Positions 1 to 12,286 of a stretch of DNA of 64,000 nucleotides are shown here, one piece after another (the first letter of the stretch is position 1; every line of letters begins with the position of its first letter). Source of the DNA: Diadophis punctatus similis (Eukaryota > Chordata > Lepidosauria > Squamata > Dipsadidae); the NCBI GenBank assembly GCA_023053685.1, contig JALIGW010000001.1, positions 50,015,859 through 50,079,858 of the forward strand, read 5' to 3'. The notes beneath the pieces were generated by a model. It saw nothing but the letters and a program-made list of their open reading frames with translations, searched no databases and was not told where the DNA came from. A program made the position numbers and the translations under genes.

Positions 1-46
1 GGTAATGCCAGGGCTAGCTTGAGACCTTTTGCTGTTTGAAGTATTA

Positions 47-283
47 GCAATAGCAATAGCACTTAGACTTATATACCGCTTCATAGTGCTTTATGGGCTC
101 TCTCTAAGCGGTTCAGCATATTGCCCCCAACAATCTGGGTCCTCATTTTACCGACCTCAGAAGGATGGAAGGCTGCGTCAACCTTGAGCCTGGTGAGATT
201 TGAACAGCTGAACTGCTGAACTAGCAGTCAGCTGGAGTAGCCTGCAGTAGCTGCATTTAACCACTGCGCCACCTTGGCTCCTC
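47..283 (-). mobile_element. tRNA-derived SINE, subfamily A, reverse copy
   Basis: Read on the minus strand this begins with a tRNA-like head (GTGGCGCAGTGGTTAAAT, an A-box-like block) followed by a B-box-like GTTCAAATCTC. The body contains CCTTCCATCCTTCCGAGG and GGTAAAATGAGGACC, and the tail has GAAGCGGTATATAAGTC and a short GCTATT repeat. Five more copies lie in this window. The tail GCGGTATATAA resembles L2 LINE 3' ends, which would suggest L2-dependent mobilisation; that is inference. Confidence 0.85.
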
Positions 284-285
284 AT

Positions 286-1020
286 ATTAAATCCAGTGCG
301 GTGTTTAAAGCCCTGGATTCGGATTGGGAAGAATCAGATTCTAGCCCCAATTTTTTTTAGGAACTCAGTGAGTGACTTAGGACTAATAACTTTTTCTTTG
401 CACAATTATTTCTCAAGGCAGTTGTGTGGATTAAAACAGGTAAAATCTAATATTTATTAAGCTTTTAATTATTAATATTGTTGTGTATTGTACAATGTTT
501 AATCTATTGGGAAAGTTTTATTATATTGAATATATTGTTGTAAGCCATTGTGAGGTTTGAAGATTCTGTGGCATACACTTTTAATAAATAACCATTGATG
601 TTATAACTCATAGTTTCTCTGCAACGAGCTGCAATGTTTGACTGATCAAGAAATAGAGGTGGGAGGGAATTGTGTGGGAGGGAGCAGAAGGCAGGATACA
701 TATAGGAAGTGGGGGTGGAAATCTCAGGGAGAGAAGGCGGGAGAAAAGAAGACCACTGACAGATGGAGGCATTGCCCAGAGCAGGGGAAATTGTCAGAGG
801 GGACAAGAACTATGCTTTGTCTTTGAGTGGCAAATAAAGGCAGAGTTAGAAGACAAAAATGGGTGGGCCCAAGGCAAAAATAAGATTTGGTGTAATTGAA
901 ATGTAAGCTTAATTAAAGAAGTTAATATGATTACTTCCCATGAAGTTACTAATTTTCTCTTCCTGTCAAATTAAAAATTCTCATGCAAAGGCAACATCTG
1001 CGGGATCATGGGCAGTATCA
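286..1020. other. Unique AT-rich sequence, no gene seen
   Basis: No coding frame with recognisable similarity. It holds a purine-rich stretch (about 655-790) and otherwise looks like ordinary noncoding DNA. Confidence 0.6.
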
Positions 1021-1024
1021 TTAA

Positions 1025-1252
1025 GAGCCGAGTTGGTGCAGTGGTTAAATGCAGCACTGCAGGCTACTGCTAGTTCAGCAGTTCAGCTGTTCAAATCTCA
1101 CCAGGCTCAAGGTTGACTCAGCCTTCCATCCTTCCGAGGTCGGTAAAATGAGAACCCAGATTGTTGGGGGCAATATGCTGAACTCTGTAAACCGCTTAGA
1201 GAGGGCTGTAAAGCACTATGAAGCGGTATATAAGTCTAAGTGCTATTGCTAT
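1025..1252 (+). mobile_element. tRNA-derived SINE, subfamily A
   Basis: Forward copy of the SINE at the window start: head AGAGCCGAGTTGGTGCAGTG, B-box-like GTTCAAATCTC, the same body, and a tail ending TAAGTGCTATTGCTATT. Subfamily A carries the segment around AGTTCAGCAGTTCAGCTG in the head. Confidence 0.85.
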
Positions 1253-1259
1253 TCCCTGG

Positions 1260-1965
1260 ATTCTTTTTTGGGGGGGGGGGGGAAGAAGGGTGCAACATAT
1301 GACCTTCCCTGGAGTTTTGGTTGAACATCTCTTTTTTAGAGCAAAGCATAGCCATTTTAATTTTTAAAGGCTCCATCCACTTCATTCAACTTTAGGAACA
1401 AACTGCATATCTGTGTAACATTTAAAACTTGTTGGTGTGTTTGTTCATGGCCGTTCCTTTGTACAGAAGAGTTGCCTTCAGAAAATGCCCTTGCAGCCAT
1501 CAAGGAACAATGGGGCTGATGGGTTGCAACCAGTAAGCACCTGCTTCACTTACTGACGTTGTCCAGAAAATGACCTGAAAAGAAACTATGCCCTATAGTT
1601 CCTTTCCATGACACGATCATTTGCTTGCAATAGATTCCTTATTGCGGGCAATCTCAGTATTGAGAAAGTTTGGGGTGTAAAAAAATGTTCCTCTGACTGC
1701 TTTGGAGAAGCTGAGTTTGGCATTGCACAGAAGCTGAAGGTAAACATCATTTGTGCCTGACCGGCTTGACCTTTTCCAGCTGGATCATGTTGGGAATTCC
1801 TTCTGGCACTGAAAAGGTTAATTGTATCCTCTGCGAGGTATAAACCTAGGTTAGAATGATAGGAAATAAATATACCCACACCCACCCACCCACACAATTA
1901 CCCATTCTCAACATGTTGGAAGGGCATTGGTTTACAGTCACTTTTTGTTGGAATTATCAAATCTG
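1260..1965. other. Noncoding sequence, no gene seen
   Basis: Contains a G run (1270-1282) and a small CCCA-rich tract (1876-1894). I recognise nothing else. Confidence 0.5.
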
Positions 1966-1969
1966 CTCA

Positions 1970-2600
1970 GGAAGCTTCATTAGGATATTAAACAAGACTT
2001 AATAAGTGAAAGTGATTTGCATTGCTGATAATCGCAAGCATTAATCAAGGCAGCTTCTGGCTCTTTTTCTTTCTCTCCCTCCCTCCCTCCCTCCCTCCCT
2101 CTCTGTGCAATATGCTTCACATTCTATTGTAAAACCTCTTTACTTCTGTGTGGCGTCTTTAAAAAAAATGTTTCATTTCTGAAAGCTGTTTTTATAATGA
2201 TTCCCTTAGCAAAGATCCCTATAAATAAAGTGCAACTCTCGCTTCAGCATCACCCATCAATATAATTAATACTGTGCCGGGTTTGCGGCCAGGATGTGGA
2301 GCAGATGTGTTCTCATTTGTCAGATGTAGGTTGCACTTATTTTAATAAATCCAGACAAAGTAACTTTGGGAGTCAATTAATGGTTTCTCCGAGTTGAATC
2401 TGAAGTAAGGGCATTAAAATAAGATGGGTTTTTTGCATAGGTTCTAACACAGAGTTCTTAATTTGCTATATTGTAATCACAGCTGAAACATGAGTCTAAT
2501 TGCTTTGTGGGTATATGTAAATCAAAACCATTAATACTAACATTGCTTGTTTTATTTTTGGGTTGGCCATTCCAGACTCATAATCACATTTCATTGTTTC
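1970..2600. promoter_or_regulatory. Candidate conserved noncoding element
   Basis: This stretch has no transposon signature I recognise and has the texture of vertebrate conserved noncoding DNA. It is rich in homeodomain/POU-like cores (ATTTGCAT near 2017, ATAATTAAT near 2262, TCAATTAATGG near 2373) with balanced composition and no low complexity apart from a (CCCT)n run at 2074-2102. The call is inference from motif texture only; alignment to other vertebrates would decide it. Confidence 0.3.
2074..2102. repeat. (CCCT)n microsatellite
   Basis: About seven uninterrupted CCCT units. Confidence 0.9.
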
Positions 2601-2975
2601 TGTAAAAACATGTTTTTAACAACCTATCCCCTAACCCTACAAAATATAAATGTCCATGAGTTCAGTTGGGAATCTTGTTGTTAAAGAGGGACATTGAATT
2701 TCTCTAAGCCATGCATGTGAATCAGTTAATAACTTACTTGTATTCCCCAAATGAATAAATTACAAAATAGCAACATAAGCTATTTAATTCCAATACTCAA
2801 AGTTAATCAGAAAAATAAAAATGATGGTAAACAACTGCAATATTATATAACAACAAGCAATAATATAACATTAATACAATACGCAAACTAAAAATCAACT
2901 GAAACAGAGCCACCAAAGGGAAGCCAAATCCACTTTTATGGAGAATGCAGATATGAAGCCACCGCTGAAAAGACC

Positions 2976-3082
2976 CTGATTCTTGATTTCTTTTATGTAC
3001 ACTGAAAGCATATGTACCATAGACAAATTCCTTGTGTGTCCAATCACACTTGGCCAATAAAGAATTCTATTCTATTCTAATT
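2976..3082 (+). mobile_element. LINE 3' end with short ATTCT tail
   Basis: The sequence TTTTATGTACACTGAAAGC through GGCCAATAAAGAATTC is the same 3' terminus as the minus-strand LINE at 39985-40727. Both end in AATAAAGAATTC followed by ATTCT units. Only the extreme 3' end is present here. Confidence 0.75.
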
Positions 3083-3293
3083 TTCAGTTCAGTAGCTTCC
3101 GGCAGCGCATGTGCAGTGCCGGAAGCTCGGCTTCTAGGCATGCGCAGAAAAAAAATTTTTTAAAAAATTTTAAATACATTTTTTTAATGGCGGCACCCAG
3201 GCACCGGCAACCGACCGCACCGGTACTGTGATGTCACCAGTGGGCCACTACCGGTGCTATAGAGTGGACCGCACCGGTAGGAACCCACCACTG
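3083..3293 (+). mobile_element. Nonautonomous hAT-type element, partial
   Basis: The right part matches the family at 17608, 19418 and 58877: GCATGCGCAGAA-rich centre, GGACCGCACCGGTAGG and terminal GGAACCCACCACTG. The left terminal repeat is not visible and no 8-bp duplication was found, so I treat it as 5'-truncated. Confidence 0.65.
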
Positions 3294-3384
3294 CTTGAAC
3301 CTGTTTTGACTTCAAATATTATATCTATTTTCAGCAAACATTCAGTGGTCTGAATGTCTTCAACTGCAAAACATCCCCCAAAAT

Positions 3385-3610
<226 letters not shown>

Positions 3611-3619
3611 GTTAGACCT

Positions 3620-4911
3620 ATAATGATAGCTAAAATAGTTTTTTTTTTTAAAGACTGTAACTTTCCTTATCTGTTGTATTGTTTGAATTGGATATAGTGG
3701 GCAATTCATTCTAAGTGAACGGTAGCAGTCTTATTTTAAAAAGTTCAAAAGATATGAAGCAGCATTTAGCGTTTTTGTTTCCAAACAAACATTCAAAACA
3801 ATATAGAGGCATGCTTCATTTGGTCTGGTTTTCTGATGAATTATCCCATGCAAACTGCATTGGAAAATGTTCATTTAGCTGGTAATGTGTATTATTATTA
3901 TCATGATTTATGCACTCACGATGCAATATGTTCTTGCTCACCAAGCTGACTTCTCCACTTCTGGTCAAACTCAGTTTTTTTTCTAATTTGTCACTTTCCA
4001 GAGATGTGTGGTTTATAATTTTCATGCTCTTGGTCTGACACTGATTCAGAATTATCTGAAGGGTACCAGGTTGGAGAGCACTGCCGCACACCTTGAAATC
4101 AGGACAAGATCAAAATCTCATTGAATTGCCTCTGCCCCGTTATCCAGAGAATCTCTTGAAATTATTCTTTAGAATAAATTTACAGGATATTTTTAAACCG
4201 ACATAGCAGCATATTAAATGTCTGGCTGGCTGGAAGCATTCATAGAATGTGCTAGTGTTTACCAAGTCATCATGTCATATTACATTTTGTACGACATCGC
4301 CTTTGGAATTACATCCTTCAAAGACCATTATTCCCCTTCCTCCCACCTCTTCTTCCTTAAGTGAGCTTTAATCAGGGGGTAACAAGGCATATATGACCCT
4401 GCCCTCTGGAACAACAACCACCCCCATAGCTGCCTCCCTGGTGATGCTATCACTGAAAATATGGTTATTCTCCAAAGAGTTAGAAGGGCTGTCAAGCCTT
4501 TATATGATTTTTCCCCCTATGGATTTTTCTTTTCTTTTCTAGACATCTATGATTTTTGTTCTTTTAACATTGCTAATTTTAAATGTGTAAGTTCCCAGAG
4601 TTTGGAGGAGTTGGGTAGGCTTGAAGTTGTAAAGGCAAAATTAAATTCAAATTAAATGACCATGATACATTTCTTTCATGAAGAGACACAAGTAGTGTAT
4701 TTGAAAACCTGGGCAAAAACATTGTTGAGCCACTAGAATACCATGAGTCATGCTGGATTTCAAGGCACTTCACAGTTATGAACTGATCCTGTTGAGAAAT
4801 TTGAATTAAATCTGTACTAACATGCACAATAGTAAAGTTGCGGCTTTGTTCAGATTAAGTTTCGGTTTGTTAACTCACATTCAATCCTTCACTGCATTTT
4901 GATCAGGTATT
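3620..4911. other. Noncoding sequence, no gene seen
   Basis: No recognisable repeat or coding similarity. Confidence 0.5.
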
Positions 4912-4919
4912 CTTTATAG

Positions 4920-5065
4920 CAGGGGTGGCCAAACTATGGTTCTTTGAGGACCTGTGGACTTCAACTCCCAGAATTCCTGAGCTAGCCATGCATGCATGGC
5001 TAGCTCAGGAATTCTGGGAGTTGAAGTCTACAGATCCTCAAAGAACCATAGTTTGGCCAGCCCTG
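4920..5065. mobile_element. Foldback hAT-type MITE with 8-bp TSD
   Basis: A 146-bp near-perfect palindrome. The arms carry CAGGGGTGGCCAAACTATGG at the left and its complement ending CAGCCCTG at the right, meeting at the self-complementary centre CCATGCATGCATGG. CTTTATAG occurs on both sides (4912-4919 and 5066-5073), an exact 8-bp target duplication typical of hAT elements. There is no coding capacity. Confidence 0.9.
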
Positions 5066-5073
5066 CTTTATAG

Positions 5074-7530
5074 TATAAAGTTTATACCAAAGACAAAAGA
5101 GATTGATATAATTGGCAGAATAAGAACTAACCAATAACCTGATGAGTTTTCCTAGTGGAAAAGTAGATCCCCAATGACTCTCATGGGACAATAGGATGAG
5201 GTATAATTCTTCAATATCTTTCTCTTGGAACTGTCAGTCTTGATCTACTAACAACGCTTCACTCTCCAAACCAGGCATGAGTTCAGATTGTAAAGAATCC
5301 AATACCTTTATCAAGAAAGTACTGTGTTCTGTTACTACCATATATTCTAGAATTTTACTCAGAAAGACAGAGCAATAGTTATTTAATTAGAAGGCATTCC
5401 AGACTTAAAAGCACCATCTTGATTGTGCAAATGGAAATGGCCACCTAAACTGATTCTGTGCTTGGGAAATTGTAGCAATGATTTTCCATTCATTTGTTTG
5501 AGGTTTTCTGTTCATAACTACATTTTTTCCCTCTCCCAATAAAATAGAAACGGATACTCATCTAAAGCACTTCTCTTCTCCCCCCACACACTTTTTTTTG
5601 TTAAAATTCTTAAAATACTTTGGTCTTAAATGAATGCATGAGATGACGGCCTTCCACACTTTCCCTATGAATCAGAACATGGATGCTGAGGGGACATTGT
5701 TCTTCCAGCAACATCTGGCTCTTTAGGAGGAGCCATAGGAACATCTTCAAAGATGTATTTCTCCCTCTCACGTGGTTAGGCTGCTGGTTGCCTGCTTTAT
5801 CTTCCTGGATGTAATTTTTCTCTTTGATTCACTGATAATTTTGAAGAAAATGGTGCATTTATATCCATTTTGAATACATCTCTTTACAAATGTTTCATTT
5901 GATCTGAACGTAGATCTTTTTATATCCTCTTTATATGATTTCAGTATTAATTTGTCTTTTGGCTCAGGTACCACACACCTCTACCCTGGCTGATATTATA
6001 CATACATTATCATTTCTTTATTCATGCCGAAGATAAGTTCTATAGGTGACTATGGGCAAAAGCTGGTAAAACACTAGCAAAATCCTACTTCATAAATAAT
6101 TAAAAGTTCCAGTTCACATTTTTAATCAAATCAAATGCAAGTTAATCTGGCAAAAAGTCATGTGTGTTATAATTGCAAATCATAATTATTATGCTGCTAC
6201 TGAATGTTATTATGAATTAGAATGAAGAATGAACAGCCAGTCCTTAACTTCAAGCAATACTGTATTAGTGCTTATTTCCACTGAGTATAATATTGAGTGT
6301 AAATAGACAGGTTCCATCAATTTTAATTCTTTCTTTATATGATCATTTATAGTAGACCAAGAGGTGTTTAATACAGTTTCTTCTTCTGAATTGAGTTAAT
6401 GTGACAGATGAATTGAAAAGGAAGTAGTTGTAGGATTATTGGTCCAGATGCCCAATATGTCCATATCCACCTTTCCCAATGTCATGTCATTCAGAAAAGG
6501 TTGGCATTAAAATAGTAATTTGTAGAGTAGATGGCCTGCAGTTTGTCAGACCATTCTATTCTGCTGGAAATTCTGAATTATATTGTTAACTGGTCTGTAC
6601 ACCATTGACTTATTGTTAACTGGTCTGGCCACTGGCCACCAACCAGGGCTGGGTTATTTCAACTGTTAATAGCTCACCCAAAGCCCAAAGAGACATTTGT
6701 TATTCTTGATACTACAGGTTTACAAATGGTCAAAGAATAAAGTATTTTTGACATGCAAAATATAATTATTGAGTAATAGACTGGTGCTAAAAGAATGACA
6801 CTTCATAATACTTCAGATCAATCATGAGGCCATTTCCTATCCCCGATGCGTGAAGTCTTGGAAATGAGGAATTTAACCTTGTGTACACCCCTTAAGTGTA
6901 TAGCTTCTAATCTTTACAAAGTAACTTCAGAAATGCTGAAGAAACAGATTTTTTTCCTTGGTAAGGAGTTGAAGTAGATCACAGGTAAAGAGCCTGTGAC
7001 CCTGCAGCTGTATGTGGACCAAATATCTTTTCGTGGCCCTTGGAACACATCTGGATGAACAGTGAAAAAGAAGAGGTAGCTTTCTAGGGCTCTTAGAGTT
7101 AAAAAAAAAAATCTAGCCGTGCTTGTGTAAATCCTAAAAAAATAAAGACCTCCTTCCCATGAGGACAATATGGAAAACCTCATGAGTGCAGCATGGCCTA
7201 ACTCCCTTTGTGTCATTGCCCCACACTCTCCACTCCATATCATTATACAGTCTGCTGCGATCCTGAGGCAGCCATCGGTGAGGGCAAATGATGGTTTGGC
7301 TGTAGAATTGATTTTTACCTGTGTTGCAAGTGCCATCTTAACTCTTTTTAGTCATGCCCTGTCTGCAGCGACAATGATGATCTACTCTTCTTCCCAATAT
7401 TAAATAGTGAATGTACCAAAAGACAATTGGCCCCAGGCTTGCTCATCTTGATATGCCAATTACGTAATGGCATGACATTATCTTTCGAACATGGATTTTA
7501 ATTTTTCTATAGATTAAAAGAGATTTTTCT
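5074..7530. other. Noncoding sequence, no gene seen
   Basis: AT-rich. The 140-codon minus-strand frame at 6914-7336 shows no recognisable domain and I consider it chance. Confidence 0.5.
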
Positions 7531-7532
7531 AT

Positions 7533-7638
7533 ATCTGTCTGTCTGTCTGTCTGTCTATCATCTATCACTATCATGTCTAGCATCTCTATATATCTATTTA
7601 TCATCTATCTATCATCATCTATCTATCATCTATCATCA
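7533..7638. repeat. Compound TCTG/TCTA/ATC microsatellite
   Basis: A TCTG run followed by imperfect TCTATCATCTA units, directly abutting the 5' break of the L2 fragment. Confidence 0.85.
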
Positions 7639-7639
7639 A

Positions 7640-8316
7640 AGGGAGGCTTTGCTCACAGTCACTTGTCACCTCACGGCTAGACTACTGTAAAGCGCTCTAC
7701 ATGGGGCTACCCTTAAAGAGCATCCGGAGACTGCAATTGGTGCAGAATGCAGCTGCGTGAGCTGTGGTGGGTGTACAGAGATACACCCACGTAACACCCA
7801 TTCTCCGCCAGCTGCATTGGTTGCCTATTAGTCTCCGGTCGCAATTTAAGGTGTTGGTTTTGACCTTTAAAGCCCTACATGGCTCAGGGCCAGGTTACCC
7901 TCAGGACCGCATCCTACCACATACCTCCCTACGACCAGTTAGGTCCCACAGAGAGGGCCTCCTCCGGGTCCCGTTGGCCAAACAATGTCGGTTGGCGGGG
8001 CCGCGGGGGAGGGCCTTCTCTGTGGGAGCCCCGTCCCTCTGGAACCAACTCCCACCAGAGATCCGGACTATCCCCACTCTACTGGCCTTCCGTAAAGCCA
8101 TGAAAACATGGCTCTTCCCACAGGCGGGGTGAATAAGGAGATCAGATTCCCCCATGAATGGTGTTTTTAATAATGTTTTATTAAAGTCTGTTTTATTTTT
8201 AAATTGTTACAATTGTTTTTTACTGTATGTTTCTTATCCATGTTGTACACCGCCCTGAGTCCTACGGGATTGGGCGGCCTATAAGAGCGTAGAAAATAAA
8301 TAAATAAATAAATAAA
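7640..8316 (+). mobile_element. L2 LINE, 3' fragment
   Basis: Matches the last quarter of the L2 copy at 12287-14977. It encodes the end of ORF2 (frame 7764-8132, with HVTPILRQLHWLPI and ending AFRKAMKTWLFPQAG) and then a 3' UTR with CCGCCCTGAGTCCTACGGG, GGGCGGCCTATAAGAG and an AAAT tail. The stem-like GCCGCCC...GGGCGGC end is typical of squamate L2. The fragment is 5'-truncated and lacks the reverse-transcriptase core. Confidence 0.85.
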
Positions 8317-8327
8317 TAAAAAATCTA

Positions 8328-8546
8328 TCTAATCTTCATGTCAAACTTGACTCACAGCAACTGTCTGGAAAAGTCCCTCACTTTCTTGGCAAGATTATGG
8401 TAGTAGTTTGCTATCACCTGCTTCCTAGAGTTGAGAGAAACAGAGATTGGCCCAAGGTCACCCAGCTAGCTTTGTACCTAAGATGGAATTAGAATGAATG
8501 GTCTCCCAGTTTCTAGCCCGGTGCATTAACTACTAGACCAATCCCC
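8328..8546 (-). mobile_element. Sauria-SINE-type element
   Basis: On the minus strand it has a tRNA-like head (GTCTAGTAGTTAATGCACC), then GCTGGGTGACCTTGGGCCAA, and a Bov-B-like tail segment with CTTGCCAAGAAAGTGAGGGA and TCCAGACAGTTGC. That order, tRNA head then Bov-B-like tail, is known for Sauria SINEs. It is diverged from the copy at 46297. Confidence 0.65.
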
Positions 8547-8549
8547 CAA

Positions 8550-9055
8550 AGTACAGGACTGTTTTTCCAGAAAAACACAAATGCTAAAAAGTAAAATAGG
8601 CGCCACTCTCTCCCATAGACAGGCTCCATTGTAAGTTCACTTAGTGAGAGTAAACAGTTGAGATGCTATATCTGAAATTTCTATTTCAAAAAAAGAACAC
8701 AAAGAAAGAAACAGAAATAGAGAGAAAGACCTCCCAAGCAAAATGATGCATCCTTCCTTTTTACCTCAAAGAGGCGGCCATAATATCCAACACCAGGAAC
8801 CCCGTGGGTCAAGGTGACAGAAAAGGGCAACAGTGATCTCCATGTCCTGGAAGGGAGGGGAGGGGAGGGAAGATTTCTGGCATTCCCTGCCAGATTCCCA
8901 CAAGGAAACTCAGTGGGGAAGCTGGCAGAAATTTAGAAAGTGTTCCTGCTCCTACTACTTTTTTGCCCATCCTTGGTCATTCTGTTTCTCTACTTAGGTG
9001 AGAAAATATATCTGAAAAGATGACTCAATGGGCTATGAGTTGTCTAGTAGTTTTA
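8550..9055. other. Noncoding sequence with purine-rich tracts
   Basis: AAAGA/GGGGA-rich stretches near 8690-8730 and 8850-8872. No coding similarity. Confidence 0.5.
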
Positions 9056-9059
9056 TATT

Positions 9060-9298
9060 TCTATTGATGCAGTCCAAAATTGCATTTACCTTTATAGCAC
9101 CTGTTAGGTTGCAAAAGGTGATCATGTGACCTTGGGACACAGCAACAGTCATAAGCATGAACCAGTTGCCAAGCATTTGAATTTTGATCACATGATCCTG
9201 GGATGCTACCATGAAAAACGGTCCTAAATCAGATTTTTCAGTGACATTGTAACTTTGAACGGTCACTAAATGAATTGTTGTAAATCGAGGACTACCTG
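9060..9298. mobile_element. Mariner/Tigger-like MITE, right part
   Basis: The right end TAAATCGAGGACTACCTG and the interior (GATCATGTGACC, AACGGTCACTAAATG) match the fuller copy at 35103-35499. The left terminal repeat is missing. Confidence 0.6.
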
Positions 9299-9309
9299 TA
9301 TTATCAAGC

Positions 9310-10990
9310 CAGGTATCTCCCATGTAAGGCCTCTGCAGCTGATTTTTTTTTCTTCGTAATCGGAGAACTCTGCACTTATCTGTATTAGATTTCAGTCTGT
9401 AATTTCACTCTTATTTTATAACTCAGGAATTTTTGTGTATTTAGTGTGTAAGTTTTTCTGACAAATAGGTCACCTGCAGATCAGAGGAGCATTCCCCTCT
9501 AAGGTTACAAATGCTTCTCTCTTCATTCCATACCCCATATCTTATCTACAGTGTAAATAAATCCATGAAACATCATCTTTTCAGTCCTAATATCAGCAGA
9601 AAGTCTGTAAAGTATTGCAAGGGGTAACAAAGTATCTTGTAATCTTGAGCAAATAAACCAACTTTATATTTCTTCCTTTTATTTCTAACAGTAGTAATTT
9701 CAAATATTTAAAGATTAATACTATTAGAAATAAAAGGAAGAAATATATCCATGTTTCTCTTCATTTCTTCTTTGTCCCATCACAGAGTACTTCAAAAGCC
9801 TGTTTTGCATCCAGGTCATTTAATCCAGGTCATTTTCTTGGATTTTCATTTGTATTTCCCTTTTATTGTATTTTGTATTTTATTGTATTTCACCTTTAAT
9901 ATCTTGTTGGATAAAATGTGTTCTACATCTGTTGTTTCTTCAATAACATCCTTTGGACATAATCTATATAAGCAGAAATCATTACTGGAATTATTTATAT
10001 AGTGGCTGTTTTAAGATTCCATTCTTAAATATTTTGAAGATCTCTTTCAATATTTTCATTCTTATGTTTTGCAACATTTTACAGGCCTGAAAATCTTTCT
10101 TTTACCTAAAAATTTTAGTCTCCTCTAGAATCCAGTTGTCTAGTTTTGAAATCATAGAATTGCTTATTTTTGTCTTGTAAAAACCAAAACAGAATCTATT
10201 TCCCATGACAAGATGTTTTCTCTTTATAATTAATTCAAAAAGTATCAATATTCCAATTTTATCTGGACACTTAGTCCATTTATAACTTTCTAAGATCAAA
10301 ATCATATTTAGCTTTTTGCTGTTTACTTCATATTCTTTAAATTATTTAGCTTGTGATTAAAATTTTCTTTAATTTAGGCTTGAAGGCAGGCTCACATAGC
10401 ATATTCAAATTTGTTATTCTGAAGGACTCTAATAACTTAGAAGTAGTTAATGAGCAATTTCAGAAGTAATTAGAAAGTGAGGCTTGGAAACTTAATGTGG
10501 TTTAAAAGTTTCCATCACAGTTGCAAGCAAGATGGTTAATCCCAACATCTCCCAGGGTTCAACTTGTGGCAACTGCTTTCTTATAGTCTCCTTGCAACAA
10601 ACACCTATCTAGAGCACAGATGAATAGTTTTTTGTCTTCTCCTTATCCAGAAAAGCTCCAAAGAACTGGCCTTTGCCATGGTCATCAGTTCGGCTATTGC
10701 AGAGCCATCTTCAGTTCTCCATACCTCCCCAAAAAGTTGATAGTTCACTTCAGTTTGATGAAGAACTGTTGAGCTATCTATGAGTATTGTTGTGTACACA
10801 TATTAGATCCACCAAATTATTCCTGCATAACAAAATGACTATTCCTCATGTCCAGGATTACATGCTGAAATCCAGAAAGAGTGTGCTGAACATGTTCTAA
10901 ATAAGTTATCCAATAAAAAAATGTGTGGGGTTGGGTTGGAGAAGTAATAAGAGTAATAAGTAATAAAATAAGAAGTAATAAGAAGTAATA
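9310..10990. other. AT-rich noncoding sequence
   Basis: No gene. It contains a 28-bp inverted repeat (9666-9693 with 9719-9746). Just before the SINE is a run of AGTAATAAGA-like units (10948-11000). Confidence 0.5.
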
Positions 10991-11000
10991 AGTAATAAAA

Positions 11001-11255
11001 TAAGAGCCGAGGTGGCACAGCAGTTAGAGGCAGGTACTGCAGGCCACTTTAGCTGACACTGATCCGCAGGTCAGTGGTTCAAATCTCACCGGCTCAGGGT
11101 TGACTCAGCCTTCCATCCTTCCGAGGTAGGTAAAATGAGGACCCAGATTGTTGGGGGCAATGTAAATATACATTGCTTACTGGTGTAAACCGCTTAGAGA
11201 GTGCTTGCACTGTGAGGCGGTATATAAATCTCACAAAATAAATAATAAATAAATA
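11001..11255 (+). mobile_element. tRNA-derived SINE, subfamily B
   Basis: Same head (AAGAGCCGAGGTGGCACAG) and body as subfamily A. It differs by GGCCACTTTAGCTGAC in the head and by TATACATTGCTTACTGGTG and GTGCTTGCACTGTGAGGCGG in the tail, ending in an AATAA-rich tract. The copy at 16083 shares these markers. Confidence 0.85.
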
Positions 11256-11660
11256 ATAAATAAGACAAAAGTGTCTTATGAACATCTTTACATAAGAAGA
11301 CCATTTACTGGTAGAATTGCACACATTCTTATTCAGTGTGTTACCATGAAAATTCATGCATGGACAATTTTTACACCGACTTTGATGAGCCAGATTACAT
11401 TGAAGATACTTTCACAAAGTCCCCATGTTCTTAGAATAATTCCTGCACCATGCTTTAAATGTCCTCAGCACCAATATTGTTCATGAACAAACTAGTATTT
11501 CCCCACCTAACAAGTACCAGGGTGCAGTGTTTCAAATTTCCTTCCAGAAAGATGCTTCGGGAGCAAGGAGTTGAATAGAATAAGAAGAAATGCTTCTTAA
11601 ACTGGAAAGTTATCCATGCATCTAACCTGGAAAATTCATTCATTTCTTCATTCACTTCTT

Positions 11661-12217
11661 CACGATGCAAAAAGGATGTTGAGACTCTAGAAAGAGTGCA
11701 GAGAAGAGCAACAAAGATGATTAGGGGACTGGAGGCTAAAACATATGAAGAACGGTTGCAGGAACTGGGTATGTCTAGTTTAATGAAAAGAAGGACTAGG
11801 GTAGACATGATAGCAGTGTTCCAATATCTCAGGGGTTGCCACAAAGAAGAGGGAGTCAAGCTATTCTCCAAAGCACCTGAGGGCAGAACAAGAAGCAATG
11901 GATGGAAACTAATCAAGGAGAGAAGCAACTTAGAACTAAGGAGAAATTTCCTGACAGTTAGAACAATTAATCAGTGGAACAGCTTGCCTCCAGAAGTTGT
12001 GAATGCTCCAACATTGGAAGTTTTTAAGAAGCTGTTGGATAACCATTTGTCTGAAGTGGTGTAGGGTTTCCTGCCTAAGTAGGGGGTTGGACTAGAAGAC
12101 CTCCAAGGTCCTTTCCAACTCTGTTATTCTATTCTATTCTATTCTATTCTATTCTATTCTATTCTATTCTATTCTATTCTATTCTATTCTATTCTATTCT
12201 ATTCTATTCTATTCTTC
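11661..12217 (+). mobile_element. CR1 LINE 3' fragment with (ATTCT)n tail
   Basis: Encodes the C-terminal end of CR1 ORF2 (frame 11696-12064, with [18 protein letters not shown] just upstream of and within it, then RRNFLTVRTINQWNSLPPEV). The usual CR1 3' UTR follows (GGACTAGAAGACCTCCAAGG, TTCCAACTCTG). The element ends in about 97 bp of ATTCT units (12121-12217). It is 5'-truncated with the reading frame still open, so it is fairly young. A nearly identical copy lies at 35940-36612. Confidence 0.9.
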
Positions 12218-12286
12218 AGCTGAAACTTCAGCTTCAACTCAGTTGCAAAAGGATAAAAGAAGAAGAATGACTGGTAACCCTAACCC

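Noticed and set aside
1025..1110. tRNA gene from A- and B-box-like sequence
   Set aside because: Cloverleaf is not intact and the same head occurs in six SINE copies.
6914..7336. 140-codon minus-strand frame
   Set aside because: No domain or repeat match; length is possible by chance in 64 kb.
11455..11928. 157-codon minus-strand frame
   Set aside because: Antisense shadow of the CR1 coding region at 11661.
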